In this document: piece after piece, positions 1-8,700 of the stretch
Layout of the letters: each line of letters starts with the position of its first letter
How positions within the stretch are numbered: position 1 is the first letter of the stretch
Assembly (NCBI GenBank): GCA_001801625.1
Contig: MGYE01000082.1
Coordinates: 33,536-70,669, forward strand
Reading direction: 5' to 3'
Length of the DNA stretch: 37,134 bases
Source of the DNA: Gammaproteobacteria bacterium RIFCSPHIGHO2_12_FULL_42_10
GTDB lineage: Bacteria > Pseudomonadota > Gammaproteobacteria > DSM-16500
Program-made: the position numbers and the translations under genes
Notes under the pieces: generated by a model
What the model was told of the DNA's origin: nothing
The model's input: only the letters and a program-made list of their open reading frames with translations
Database searches by the model: none

Positions 1-69
1 TGACGACATTTCGCATCTTCAAGTGATAGCGGTATATTAGCGTAAACAATTAGAACAACAGGATAGCCT
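1..69. other. leader upstream of dnaQ
   Basis: This short stretch precedes dnaQ. It contains no gene I can recognise and no clear promoter. The first three bases read TGA and could be the stop of a gene outside the window, but this cannot be decided from here. Confidence 0.3.
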
Positions 70-765
70 ATGAGACAGGTGGTGCTTGATACAGAAACAA
101 CCGGGATGCGCGTTGAAGATGGTAATCGCATTATTGAAATAGGTTGTATTGAGATGATTAATCGCAGGATAACTAATAAACATTTTCATGTTTATTTAAA
201 TCCTGATCGTGATGTAGAAGCTGGCGCACAAGCTGTGCATGGTATTACAGCGGAATTTTTAAAGGACAAACCGCGTTTTGCAGAGATTGTAGATGAATTG
301 ATGGCATTTGTTTCGGGAGCTGAGTTAATTATTCATAATGCACCTTTTGATCTTGCTTATATTCATGCAGAATTTGCATTAACCAAGCGTGCATGGAAAG
401 ATATGTCAGCTTACTGCGCGATCATTGATACCCTGCAAATGGCGCGACGGATGCATGCAGGCCAGAGAAATAACCTAGATGCATTATGTAAACGTTATGG
501 TGTCGATCATTCAAAGCGTGAGCATCATGGCGCGTTATTAGACGCTGACTTGTTAGCTCAGGTTTATCTTGCGATGACGGGTGGACAGAGTAGTTTTTTT
601 GATACGACAGAAACAACGACTACGACAGTTACTCAATCAGCGCAAACGGTCCTTTCGTCCGGTCGGCAGGCACTTTTTGTGTTGAAAGCAGATCAGGCTG
701 AATTAGCAGAACATGATCGTTATTTAGAGCTATTGAAGAAGAAAGGCCAGTGTGTGTGGGAATGA
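70..765 (+). CDS. dnaQ: DNA polymerase III epsilon subunit (3'-5' proofreading exonuclease)
   Basis: This is the proofreading exonuclease of the replicative polymerase, which removes mismatched 3' nucleotides. The DEDDh signature is complete. ExoI is LDTETTG with D7 and E9, ExoII is HNAPFD with D94, and ExoIIIe has H153 followed by D158 (H-x4-D). At 231 residues it is slightly shorter than E. coli DnaQ (243). The region after about residue 180 is low-complexity and Thr-rich (TETTTTTV), a linker leading to a C-terminal segment, matching the usual architecture in which the tail binds the polymerase alpha subunit. It stands alone on the plus strand, with tRNA-Ser about 100 bp downstream. Family assignment is firm. 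Confidence 0.96.
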   Translation: MRQVVLDTETTGMRVEDGNRIIEIGCIEMINRRITNKHFHVYLNPDRDVEAGAQAVHGITAEFLKDKPRFAEIVDELMAFVSGAELIIHNAPFDLAYIHAEFALTKRAWKDMSAYCAIIDTLQMARRMHAGQRNNLDALCKRYGVDHSKREHHGALLDADLLAQVYLAMTGGQSSFFDTTETTTTTVTQSAQTVLSSGRQALFVLKADQAELAEHDRYLELLKKKGQCVWE

Positions 766-775
766 CGCATACCAC

Positions 776-803
776 TTGACAAAATTTGTACAAAAAATAT
801 ACC
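776..803 (+). promoter_or_regulatory. sigma70-type promoter for tRNA-Ser
   Basis: A consensus TTGACA at 776-781 is followed after 16 bp by TATACC at 798-803. It lies about 60 bp upstream of the tRNA-Ser gene and just after the dnaQ stop, so it most likely drives the tRNA. An alternative -10 (TACCAT, 18-bp spacing) overlaps it. Confidence 0.55.
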
Positions 804-861
804 ATAGTGATTATGAAAAATCATGGTAATATAACCGGCGAATCTGATTAAACAACTAGAT

Positions 862-948
862 GGAGAGATGGCTGAGCGGTCGAAAGCGACGGTCTTGAAA
901 ACCGTTGAGTCCTTACGGGCTCCGGGGGTTCGAATCCCTCTCTCTCCG
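862..948 (+). tRNA. tRNA-Ser(UGA)
   Basis: A type II tRNA with a long variable arm. The acceptor GGAGAGA pairs with TCTCTCC. The anticodon stem ACGGT/ACCGT encloses the loop CTTGAAA, giving anticodon TGA (reads UCA). The variable arm is GAGTCCTTACGGGCTC, and the T-loop is TTCGAAT. The 3' CCA is not encoded. It sits between dnaQ and the response regulator gene. Confidence 0.95.
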
Positions 949-982
949 TTTATGTGAATGATGATTGCAAAACGAGGCTAAA

Positions 983-1642
983 TTGATTAACGTTTTATTA
1001 GTTGATGATCATGAGCTTGTACGTATTGGCATTAAACGCTTATTGCAAGACGTGCAAGGAATCAAAGTGATTGGCGAAGCGTCGACTGGCGAAGGTGCGG
1101 TTGCCCTTGCAAAAGAGTTAATGCCGGATGTTGTTGTTATGGATCTGCATATGCCAGGCATTGGTGGATTAGAAGCAACGCGTAAGATGATACGATACAA
1201 TCCTGATCTTAAAATCCTTGCTTTAACTATCTATACCGATGAGCCTTATCCTTCTCGATTGTTGCGTGCAGGAGCTTCTGGCTATCTGACAAAAGGTTGT
1301 GATCCAGAAGAGATGATTCGCGCCATTCGCGTGATTCACCGTGGCCAACACTATATTAGTCCAGACATTGCTCAGCAAATTGCCGTTCAGCGATATACAA
1401 AAGGGAATGAATCACCAGTCGATAGCTTGTCTGAAAGAGAGTTGCAAATTATGCAGATGATTACGCGTGGACAGAAAGCGCCAGAAATTTCTAAGAAATT
1501 GTGTTTGAGTTCTAAAACAGTTAATAGCTATCGTTATCGTATATTTGCGAAATTAAATATCAAAAGCGATGTTGAGTTAACATTGCTCGCGATGCGTATG
1601 GGAATGATCGAAGGTGCGCAAGCCGAGGTTGTCTCTGAGTGA
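983..1642 (+). CDS. uvrY: GacA/UvrY/LetA-type response regulator (NarL family)
   Basis: This is a two-component response regulator with an N-terminal receiver domain (phospho-acceptor D54 in VVVMDLHMPG, acidic pocket D8/D9, Lys in the LTKG motif) and a C-terminal LuxR-type helix-turn-helix (LSERELQIMQMI...SSKTVNSYRYRIF). It closely resembles E. coli UvrY, and in the family (GacA, LetA) it activates small RNAs that titrate CsrA. The ORF track starts at TTG 965. I prefer TTG 983, which gives the family start MINVLLVDDHELVR (219 aa) and has GAGG at 974-977 five bases upstream. The stop overlaps the uvrC start by 4 bp, the classic uvrY-uvrC arrangement. No partner kinase is in the window. Confidence 0.93.
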   Translation: MINVLLVDDHELVRIGIKRLLQDVQGIKVIGEASTGEGAVALAKELMPDVVVMDLHMPGIGGLEATRKMIRYNPDLKILALTIYTDEPYPSRLLRAGASGYLTKGCDPEEMIRAIRVIHRGQHYISPDIAQQIAVQRYTKGNESPVDSLSERELQIMQMITRGQKAPEISKKLCLSSKTVNSYRYRIFAKLNIKSDVELTLLAMRMGMIEGAQAEVVSE

Positions 1643-3465
1643 TTAGTTTGGCTTATTTAGCCAATCTTCCGCATTGTCCTGGCATCTATCAAATGATAGA
1701 TCAGCATGGCAAGGTGCTTTATGTTGGAAAAGCAAAAGATCTTAAAAAACGTGTTTCTAGCTATTTTAGTCCCTCTCAGAAAGCCAATAAAATTGTTTCA
1801 CTCATAAAACATATTGATCGTATTGAAGTGACGATTACACAGAGCGAAAATGAAGCCATTTTGCTTGAATGTAATTTAATTAAAAAGTATTTGCCGCGCT
1901 ATAATATTTTAATGCGTGATGATAAAACGTATCCCTATATTGTCATCAATATGCAACACACCTACCCTAGAATTGATTTATACCGTGGGACTCGGCACAA
2001 AAATTGCCTTTATTTTGGTCCTTATTCAAACGCTGCATTCGCGCGTGAAACGATTGGGCTCATACAAAAATTATTTTGTCTGCGCACTTGCAGGGAAAGC
2101 GTGTATCGTACACGCAGTCGTCCTTGTCTTTTGTATCAAATTGGGCGATGTAGTGGTCCTTGTGTCCAAAAAATATCACAAGAACAATATGCGCAAAATG
2201 TGCAATCTGCTATTCTTTTTCTTGAAGGGAAGAATCATGATTTGATTCATCTCTTGAAAGAAAAGATGGATGCGGCATCACTTGCAGAACATTTTGAAAT
2301 AGCCGCCACGTATCGCGATCAGATGATTCAATTACGGGCGATACAGGAAAAGCAATATGTTCAGGTAGGGTCAGGGGATGCGGATATTATTGACATTGAA
2401 GAACGTGCACAAATGTTTGCCATTCAATTACTCTCTATGCGTGCAGGCTGTATTATTCATAGTCGTTCTTTCCCGTTAAAATCACCACATGACACGACCC
2501 AAAAAGAAGCTATTTCGGCATTCATATCGCAATACTACTTATCTCTCAGTTCGCTTGTTGCAGAGAACCACCTGCCCAAGCAAATTATTGTGAATGTTTT
2601 GCCAAATGGTAAGCGTGCATTAGAAAGCATCTTGACAGAGAAAGCACGGCACATTGTAAAGATTGCTCGCCCAATTCGCGGCAAAAAATTGATTTGGTTA
2701 AAAATGGCAGCAGATAGCGCAAAACAAGCGCTGGTTCAGCATACTGCCTCTCAAGATGCGTATGAGGAAAGATGGCAGGCTCTAGCGCAACTGTTGAATG
2801 TGACAACGCCTTTGATACGGATCGAATGTTTCGATATTAGTCATACGCAAGGTGAATCGACCATTGGATCTTGCGTTGTATTTGATGCATATGGACCTGT
2901 CAAACGTGATTATCGATATTTTAATATCGTAGGGGAGGTTGGGGGCGATGACCTTGCTGCGATGCATCAGGCATTATTGCGCCGATTTAAGCGACTGATA
3001 AAAACAAATTCGACGTTGCCGGATCTTTTGCTGATTGATGGTGGCGAGACTCAACTTGCAGTTGCGCATCAAGTATTGTCCACTTTAAACCTACAGATTC
3101 AGTTGTTGAGTGTTTCGAAGGGTAAGGCACGCAAGCGCGGTGAAGAGGTGCTTCATCGCGTACAGATGAAGCCACAACGCTTACAACCTGACTCCCAAGC
3201 GTTGCATTTAATTCAATATATTCGTGATGAGGCGCATCGTTTTGCAATTACAAAGCATCGATCATTGCGAGATAAAAAAAGGCGTCGTTCTCGTTTGGAG
3301 TCTGTGCCAAAAATAGGCCCTAAACGAAGACAGGCCTTATTGAATTATTTTGGTGGCATTCAAGGTATTGCTCGTGCTAGCCTGGAAGAATTAACCAAGG
3401 TGCCGGGTGTCAGTCGGTCTTTAGCATTAGATATTTTTTCTGTATTCCATAATGAAACTGTATAA
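1639..3465 (+). CDS. uvrC: excinuclease ABC subunit C
   Basis: UvrC makes the dual incisions of nucleotide excision repair with UvrAB. The N-terminal GIY-YIG nuclease is visible at about residues 12-90 (CPGIYQM...LYVGKAKDLKKRV). A cysteine-rich patch at about 145-178 (CLRTCRES...CLLYQIGRCSGPC) matches the Fe-S-type region. A UVR segment lies near 205-235. The RNase H-like nuclease begins around RIECFDISH, and a tandem helix-hairpin-helix is at the C-terminus (VPKIGPKRR...VPGVSRS). The length of 608 aa equals E. coli UvrC (610). It starts with GTG inside the uvrY stop (4-bp overlap) and overlaps pgsA by 14 bp, so the three genes form one transcription unit. Confidence 0.97.
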   Translation: MISLAYLANLPHCPGIYQMIDQHGKVLYVGKAKDLKKRVSSYFSPSQKANKIVSLIKHIDRIEVTITQSENEAILLECNLIKKYLPRYNILMRDDKTYPYIVINMQHTYPRIDLYRGTRHKNCLYFGPYSNAAFARETIGLIQKLFCLRTCRESVYRTRSRPCLLYQIGRCSGPCVQKISQEQYAQNVQSAILFLEGKNHDLIHLLKEKMDAASLAEHFEIAATYRDQMIQLRAIQEKQYVQVGSGDADIIDIEERAQMFAIQLLSMRAGCIIHSRSFPLKSPHDTTQKEAISAFISQYYLSLSSLVAENHLPKQIIVNVLPNGKRALESILTEKARHIVKIARPIRGKKLIWLKMAADSAKQALVQHTASQDAYEERWQALAQLLNVTTPLIRIECFDISHTQGESTIGSCVVFDAYGPVKRDYRYFNIVGEVGGDDLAAMHQALLRRFKRLIKTNSTLPDLLLIDGGETQLAVAHQVLSTLNLQIQLLSVSKGKARKRGEEVLHRVQMKPQRLQPDSQALHLIQYIRDEAHRFAITKHRSLRDKKRRRSRLESVPKIGPKRRQALLNYFGGIQGIARASLEELTKVPGVSRSLALDIFSVFHNETV

Positions 3466-4069
3466 TCGCGTTATTAATTGGCCTAACATATTAACATTTG
3501 TCCGCATTTTAGTGATTCCGTTATTTGTGGTTCTCTTTTATCTACCCGTCACTTGGGCGCATACAGCTGCATCGATTGTTTTTGCAGTCGCATCATTGAC
3601 GGATTGGCTAGATGGTTATTTGGCCCGTTATTTAAAGCAAGCTACTAAGCTAGGCGCTTTTTTGGATCCTGTTGCGGATAAATTATCAGTCTCTATCGCG
3701 CTTGTGCTGATTGTGGCAGAACCTACCTTTCAGTTCGTGAATCTACCATCGACAATGCTTTTTATTCCGTGTGCATTCATTACGATTCCTGCGGCGATTA
3801 TCGTTGCGCGTGAATTGATTGTTTCTGCATTGAGAGAATGGATGGCGGAATTAGGCAAGCGACAAAATATCGCCGTATCAAACCTTGGCAAAGTTAAAAC
3901 AACCGTTCAAATGAGTGCGCTTGTTATTTTGCTATATTGCAATCATGCAAGTTCTGCATGGCTGATATTGACTGGGTATGTTTTGCTATATGGCGCTGCT
4001 TTTCTGACCATTTGGTCTATGTTGTGCTATCTAAAAGTGGCACATAAGCAGCTACAGCAATCGTTTTAA
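3452..4069 (+). CDS. pgsA: CDP-diacylglycerol--glycerol-3-phosphate 3-phosphatidyltransferase
   Basis: This enzyme makes phosphatidylglycerophosphate, the committed step to phosphatidylglycerol and cardiolipin, in the inner membrane. The CDP-alcohol phosphotransferase signature D-G-x2-A-R-x8-G-x3-D-x3-D is complete in DGYLARYLKQATKLGAFLDPVADK. Several hydrophobic helices flank it. The 205-residue length is a little longer than E. coli PgsA (182). It overlaps the end of uvrC by 14 bp and is followed by tRNA-Gly/Cys/Leu, the same order as pgsA-glyW-cysT-leuZ in E. coli. A hairpin begins over its stop codon. Confidence 0.96.
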   Translation: MKLYNRVINWPNILTFVRILVIPLFVVLFYLPVTWAHTAASIVFAVASLTDWLDGYLARYLKQATKLGAFLDPVADKLSVSIALVLIVAEPTFQFVNLPSTMLFIPCAFITIPAAIIVARELIVSALREWMAELGKRQNIAVSNLGKVKTTVQMSALVILLYCNHASSAWLILTGYVLLYGAAFLTIWSMLCYLKVAHKQLQQSF

Positions 4070-4093
4070 TCCAGCAGGAACTGCTGGATTAAA
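4065..4093 (+). terminator. 13-bp hairpin over the pgsA stop codon
   Basis: The arms TTTAATCCAGCAG and CTGCTGGATTAAA pair perfectly around a GAA loop. The stem includes the pgsA stop codon. It has no strong T-run after it, so termination may be inefficient or bidirectional. The tRNA promoter begins 11 bp downstream. Confidence 0.55.
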
Positions 4094-4103
4094 TCTAAAT
4101 TAC

Positions 4104-4131
4104 TTGACTTAGATGAGTGCATAGTTAGAAT
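4104..4131 (+). promoter_or_regulatory. sigma70-type promoter for the tRNA-Gly/Cys/Leu cluster
   Basis: TTGACT at 4104-4109 and TAGAAT at 4126-4131 are separated by 16 bp. They lie 22 bp upstream of tRNA-Gly, consistent with a dedicated promoter for the stable RNA cluster, separate from uvrY-uvrC-pgsA. Confidence 0.6.
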
Positions 4132-4153
4132 GACGCTCTACTACTTAGATTAC

Positions 4154-4226
<73 letters not shown>

Positions 4227-4338
4227 TTAAAGATTGATTGAGATATTGATTGGTTGAATGAGTGTGCGTGTTATATAGCTTATTAGATTGCCATGCCTTA
4301 TCAATCTGCGAGGCTCGCAATATGACGGCGGGTATAAT

Positions 4339-4409
4339 GGCTGGGTGGCAGAGTGGTTATGCAGCGGCCTGCAAAGCCGTGGACGCCGGTTCGATTCCGA
4401 CCTCAGCCT
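4339..4409 (+). tRNA. cysT: tRNA-Cys(GCA)
   Basis: The acceptor GGCTGGG pairs with CTCAGCC, with one G-T pair and discriminator T. The anticodon loop CTGCAAA gives GCA. The T-loop TTCGATT is flanked by GCCGG/CCGAC. At 71 nt it is compact, as usual for bacterial tRNA-Cys. It lies 112 bp after tRNA-Gly and only 9 bp before tRNA-Leu. Confidence 0.94.
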
Positions 4410-4418
4410 AAATAACTT

Positions 4419-4502
4419 GCCCGGGTGGCGGAATAGGTAGACGCAAGGGACTTAAAATCCCTCGGGAGCAATCCCATGCCGGTTCGATTCCGGCCTCGGG
4501 CA
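4419..4502 (+). tRNA. leuZ: tRNA-Leu(UAA)
   Basis: A type II tRNA with acceptor GCCCGGG pairing with CTCGGGC and discriminator A. The anticodon stem AGGGA/TCCCT encloses CTTAAAA, anticodon TAA. The variable arm is CGGGAGCAATCCCA, and the T-loop TTCGATT lies between GCCGG/CCGGC. It is the last member of the cluster. Confidence 0.95.
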
Positions 4503-4537
4503 ATCAGAATAATCTTCACGATTAGGCGCGTTGAATT

Positions 4538-4870
4538 ATGACCTTCGTTGTGACAGAAAAATGTATTCGATGTAAATATACTGATTGTGTTGAGGTGTGT
4601 CCTGTAGACTGTTTCTATGAAGGCCCTAATTTTCTTGTTATTAATCCAGATGAATGTATCGATTGCGCATTGTGTGAACCAGAATGCCCCGTTAATGCTA
4701 TTTATGCTGAAGATGATTTACCTGAAAAATATCAAAATTACCAACAATTAAATGCAGATTTATCTAAAAAATGGCCCGTCATTACGCGCATGAAGCCAGC
4801 GCCATCTGACGCTGATAAATGGGCTGATGTTGAAGAAAAACGGCAATATCTTGAGAAAGAATGGCCTTGA
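4538..4870 (+). CDS. fdxA: FdxA-type seven-iron ferredoxin
   Basis: This is a small soluble electron carrier of the Azotobacter FdI type, with one [3Fe-4S] and one [4Fe-4S] cluster. By family alignment C9, C17 and C50 would hold the 3Fe cluster and C21, C40, C43 and C46 the 4Fe cluster. All are present in [17 protein letters not shown] and [12 protein letters not shown]. The 110-residue length, with an acidic and aromatic tail after the cluster domain, is typical of FdxA in proteobacteria. It stands alone between tRNA-Leu and a strong hairpin. Its redox partner cannot be told from the neighbours. Confidence 0.94.
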   Translation: MTFVVTEKCIRCKYTDCVEVCPVDCFYEGPNFLVINPDECIDCALCEPECPVNAIYAEDDLPEKYQNYQQLNADLSKKWPVITRMKPAPSDADKWADVEEKRQYLEKEWP

Positions 4871-4891
4871 TGGCTTGCTCATGATGTGCAC

Positions 4892-4952
4892 CTAAAATCT
4901 GCGTCCCCCTCTCCTCCCGAAAAGCGGGAGGAGAGGGGGACGCAAATTTTAG
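4892..4952. repeat. long palindromic repeat, copy 1 (28-bp arms)
   Basis: The arms 4892-4919 and 4925-4952 pair at 27 of 28 positions around an AAAAG loop. The core is TCCCCCTCTCCTCCC / GGGAGGAGAGGGGGA, flanked by GCGT/ACGC and A/T-rich ends. The same core recurs at 14298-14344, so it is a dispersed family rather than a gene-specific terminator. It lies between fdxA and tsaB, ending 24 bp before the tsaB ATG, and may terminate fdxA transcription. Confidence 0.9.
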
Positions 4953-4976
4953 CTGCTTAGCGGTATTCAACAACCT

Positions 4977-5648
4977 ATGAAAATTCTCGCTTTTGATACC
5001 TCTTCATCCACCTGCCTAGTTGGATTACTTGATACAGCGCGCGGGCTTGACGATCAAATGATTGTCTCTACCAATCCCTCACCCATGCAACACGGTCAAT
5101 TCATCTTATCCATGATAGAACAGGTATTGGGGCAGGCTTCACTCACTTTGCAGGAACTAGATGCCATTGCTTTTGGGTGTGGTCCAGGTGCTTTTACAGG
5201 CATTCGTATAGCTTGTGCTGTCGCGCAAGGTCTTGGTTTTGTCACAAACTGTCGTGTGATCCCTATTTCTTCACTTGCATTGTTTGCACAAAGCGCCCAT
5301 CTGAGCGAGCAGTCTGATCGATATTTGGTGATGACAGATGCACATATGGGAGCGGTTTATTATGGCGCCTATGCTGTTAATTCAGCTGGGTTGGTTGAAT
5401 TAGTTGGCGTGGAAAAAATGAGCCAGCCTAATCAGATTGTTGTATCAGAAACACAAGATTATTGCGGTGTGGGGGATGGTTTTAGCAAGTATGGTGACCT
5501 GTTGCGTGAGCGGTTAGGGCAGTCATTGCGGTCTGTTTCTGGCTTGTTTGTGCCAAAGATTGAAGCGATGCTTTTGCTTGCTCGAGCCAAATATAACAGA
5601 CAGCAATGGATAGCGCCTCAAGATGCTATGCCTATTTATTTACGTTAA
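4977..5648 (+). CDS. tsaB: tRNA threonylcarbamoyladenosine biosynthesis protein TsaB
   Basis: TsaB (formerly YeaZ) is the non-catalytic partner that holds TsaD and TsaE for the t6A37 modification of ANN-decoding tRNAs. The ASKHA-fold start is clear: ILAFDTSSSTCLVGL, then the conserved FGCGPGAFTGIRIA near residue 63. The length of 223 aa fits (E. coli 231). There is no strong Shine-Dalgarno before ATG 4977. The gene is monocistronic as far as seen, between the palindromic repeat and gdhB. Confidence 0.93.
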   Translation: MKILAFDTSSSTCLVGLLDTARGLDDQMIVSTNPSPMQHGQFILSMIEQVLGQASLTLQELDAIAFGCGPGAFTGIRIACAVAQGLGFVTNCRVIPISSLALFAQSAHLSEQSDRYLVMTDAHMGAVYYGAYAVNSAGLVELVGVEKMSQPNQIVVSETQDYCGVGDGFSKYGDLLRERLGQSLRSVSGLFVPKIEAMLLLARAKYNRQQWIAPQDAMPIYLR

Positions 5649-5725
5649 CACTAATACTGTACGTCGGTTAAGAAAATAGAGATAATAAGCGCCAATACTA
5701 TCATTGACTAAGTGAAAGTTTTGCT

Positions 5726-8700
5726 ATGAACACACAAGCGCTCCACAACATTATTCATTCGGTTCAAGGTCATTTAAAAATACAGGCCTCTAGAAAAGAA
5801 GCTGGTTTATTGATGAAACTAGCAGAGCGTTATTTTAGCAATTGCGCGGTTGAAGATTTGGCTGAGCGCACGATTGATGATTTGTGCGGCATTCTATCTT
5901 CTCATTGGCAATTTACCAGAGAGCGCAAAGCAGGTGAAGCCAAGATTCGTATTTTTAATCCAACAAAAAAAGAAGATGGTTGGGAAACCACGCATACTGT
6001 CATTCAAATTACGTACGATGATATGCCGTTCCTTGTCGATACCACTCGTATGGTCATTAATCATCATGGCTGTGAAATTCATTTTATTATTCATTTTGGC
6101 GGACTTAATGTTAAGCGAGATCAAATTGGCGTTGTAACGGACATCTCATCATCAGGTGTTCATGATCAAACGGTTTCTGCAGAGGCGCTGATTTATATTG
6201 AGATAGATCGTATTGTTGACGATGCGGCAATTAAACTCTTAAAAGCAGATATTGAAAGTGCGCTCAATGATGTGCATTTTGCAGTAGCGGATTGGCGTAA
6301 AATGATTGCGCGCGTTGAGAGTTGTCTGGCTGAGTTAAATGCAATACCACCTGATTGCGATTCGGCTGAACTTGCGGAATCAAGAGATTTTTTACATTGG
6401 CTCATTAATAACAATTTTACTTTTTTAGGTGCACGCGATTATAAATTAATTGGTAACGATACTAACCGTGCATTGCAGCTTGTTCCAGGCTCGGGGTTGG
6501 GCGTATTACGTAGTGAATTATCTGGTGCAAGCGCTAAAAGCTATAATACATTACCACCACAGGCTCGCAAGATTGCGCTGTCAAAAAATATTCTTATCAT
6601 TGCAAAAACCAATACAGTATCGACTGTACATCGCGATGCTTATACCGACTATATTGGCATTAAGCGTTTCAATGAAAAATATGAACTGATAGGCGAGCAC
6701 CGATTCATTGGGCTATATACCTCTACAGCTTATCATTCCAGTCCTAGCCAAATTCCATTTTTGCGTCTTAAAGTGGCCAAAGTATTAAGTGAACTTGGTT
6801 TTCCACCAGAAAGTCACGATGGAAAGGAAGCGGTGCATATATTAGAAACCTTGCCACGTGATGATCTGTTTCAAGCAACGCATGAAGAGTTGCTGGAATT
6901 AACGCTGTCGATTTTGCAGCTTAAAGAAAGAAAACGCATTCGTTTGTTAGTGCGGCGCGATGCCTATTATCGATATTTATCATGCTTGGTCTATGTGCCA
7001 CGTGAAATTTTCACCACTGAACTTGCAAAAGCGATGCAAAATGTGTTGATACAAGCCTTTCATGGGTTGGAGTGTAGTTTTACAACTTACTTCTCTGATT
7101 CTGTTTTAGCGCGTATACATTTTCTAGTGCGTGTTAATCCAAAAACACCACTGGAGTACAATATTGCTCATATTGAAAAGTGGTTGATCGCAATCGCTCG
7201 TTCGTGGACAGAAGATTTAAAAAGTCAGCTGGTTCAGCATTTTGGTGAAGCCGAAGGTATTCAGTATTTTAATCGTTATCAGAAAGCATTTCCAGGCAGC
7301 TACACGGAATATTATGCACCTCAAGATGTGATTCCCGATATTTTGAAAATGGAATCACTGACGGATACGCAAACGTTAGCGATGCTATTTTCTAATAAAA
7401 CTGAAAATCGACTTAATTTGAAATTATTTCATGCTGAAACAATCATCATATTATCAGATATCTTGCCGATTCTTGAAAATATGGGATTGAAGGTGATTGA
7501 TGAAAGGCCGCATGAAATTAAACTAAGAGAGGGCAAGCGCATCTGGATTCATGATTTTGATTTGCGTTGTGCGATCAAAGAGAGTGTGAATGTAGAGGCT
7601 GTCCAGGAGATTTTCAAAGACGCACTCATCAAAATTTGGTTAAATGAAGTTGAAAACGATGGCTTTAATCGACTCGTTTTGGGCGCCAGTTTAACTAGCC
7701 AAGAAATCATGCTGCTACGGGCCTATACGAAATATTTACGCCAGATTGGTTTTACTTTAAGTCAACATTATATCGAACAAACGTTATTGCAATATGCAGA
7801 GATTACCCGGGCGTTAGTAGCGCTGTTTACAACGCGATTTGACCCACACTCCAAAGCAAGACTCTCTGCGATGGGTGAAGACGCGCCGACGACTGAATTG
7901 TTCTTTCAAAATTTGATTAATAAAATTGAACAGGCCCTGCAGGCGGTCACTAGCTTAGATGAAGATAGAATCATTCGGCGTATGTTAGAGTTGATACTAG
8001 CTACAACGCGAACGAATTATTTTCAGCACAATCATTCGCGACCTAAACCTTATTTATCTTTGAAATTAAATCCATCAGCCATTTCTGATTTACCATTACC
8101 CAAACCAAAATATGAGATTTTTGTTTATTCACCACGCGTTGAGGGTTTGCATTTACGAGCAGGCAAGGTGGCAAGAGGGGGCTTGCGTTGGTCGGATCGT
8201 CGTGAGGATTTTCGCACAGAAGTATTAGGGTTAATGAAGGCGCAGCAAGTTAAAAATACGGTCATTGTACCAGAGGGTGCAAAAGGTGGTTTTGTTATTA
8301 AGACCCCGCCTACACCTAATATGAGTCGTGATCATGTAATGCAAATGGGTATTGCCTGTTACAAGTTATTTATCAGTGGTCTGTTGGATATTACAGATAA
8401 CATGCAAGATAGTCGTGTGATTCCACCGGAAGATGTCGTACGTTATGATGAGGACGATCCTTATTTAGTGGTGGCCGCAGATAAAGGGACAGCAACTTTT
8501 TCTGATATCGCAAATAGCATTACAGAACAATATGGTTTTTGGCTGGGTGATGCTTTCGCATCGGGCGGCTCAACGGGATATGATCATAAAAAAATTGGCA
8601 TTACATCGCGCGGGGTATGGGTTGCAACAGAGCGTCATTTTCGCGAGCTAGGCATGAACGCTAATACCGATTCCTTGACCGTTGTGGGTATTGGCGATAT

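Noticed and set aside
1916-2245. Plus-strand ORF of 109 aa inside uvrC
   Set aside because: It is an alternative frame of the intact and clearly conserved uvrC gene.
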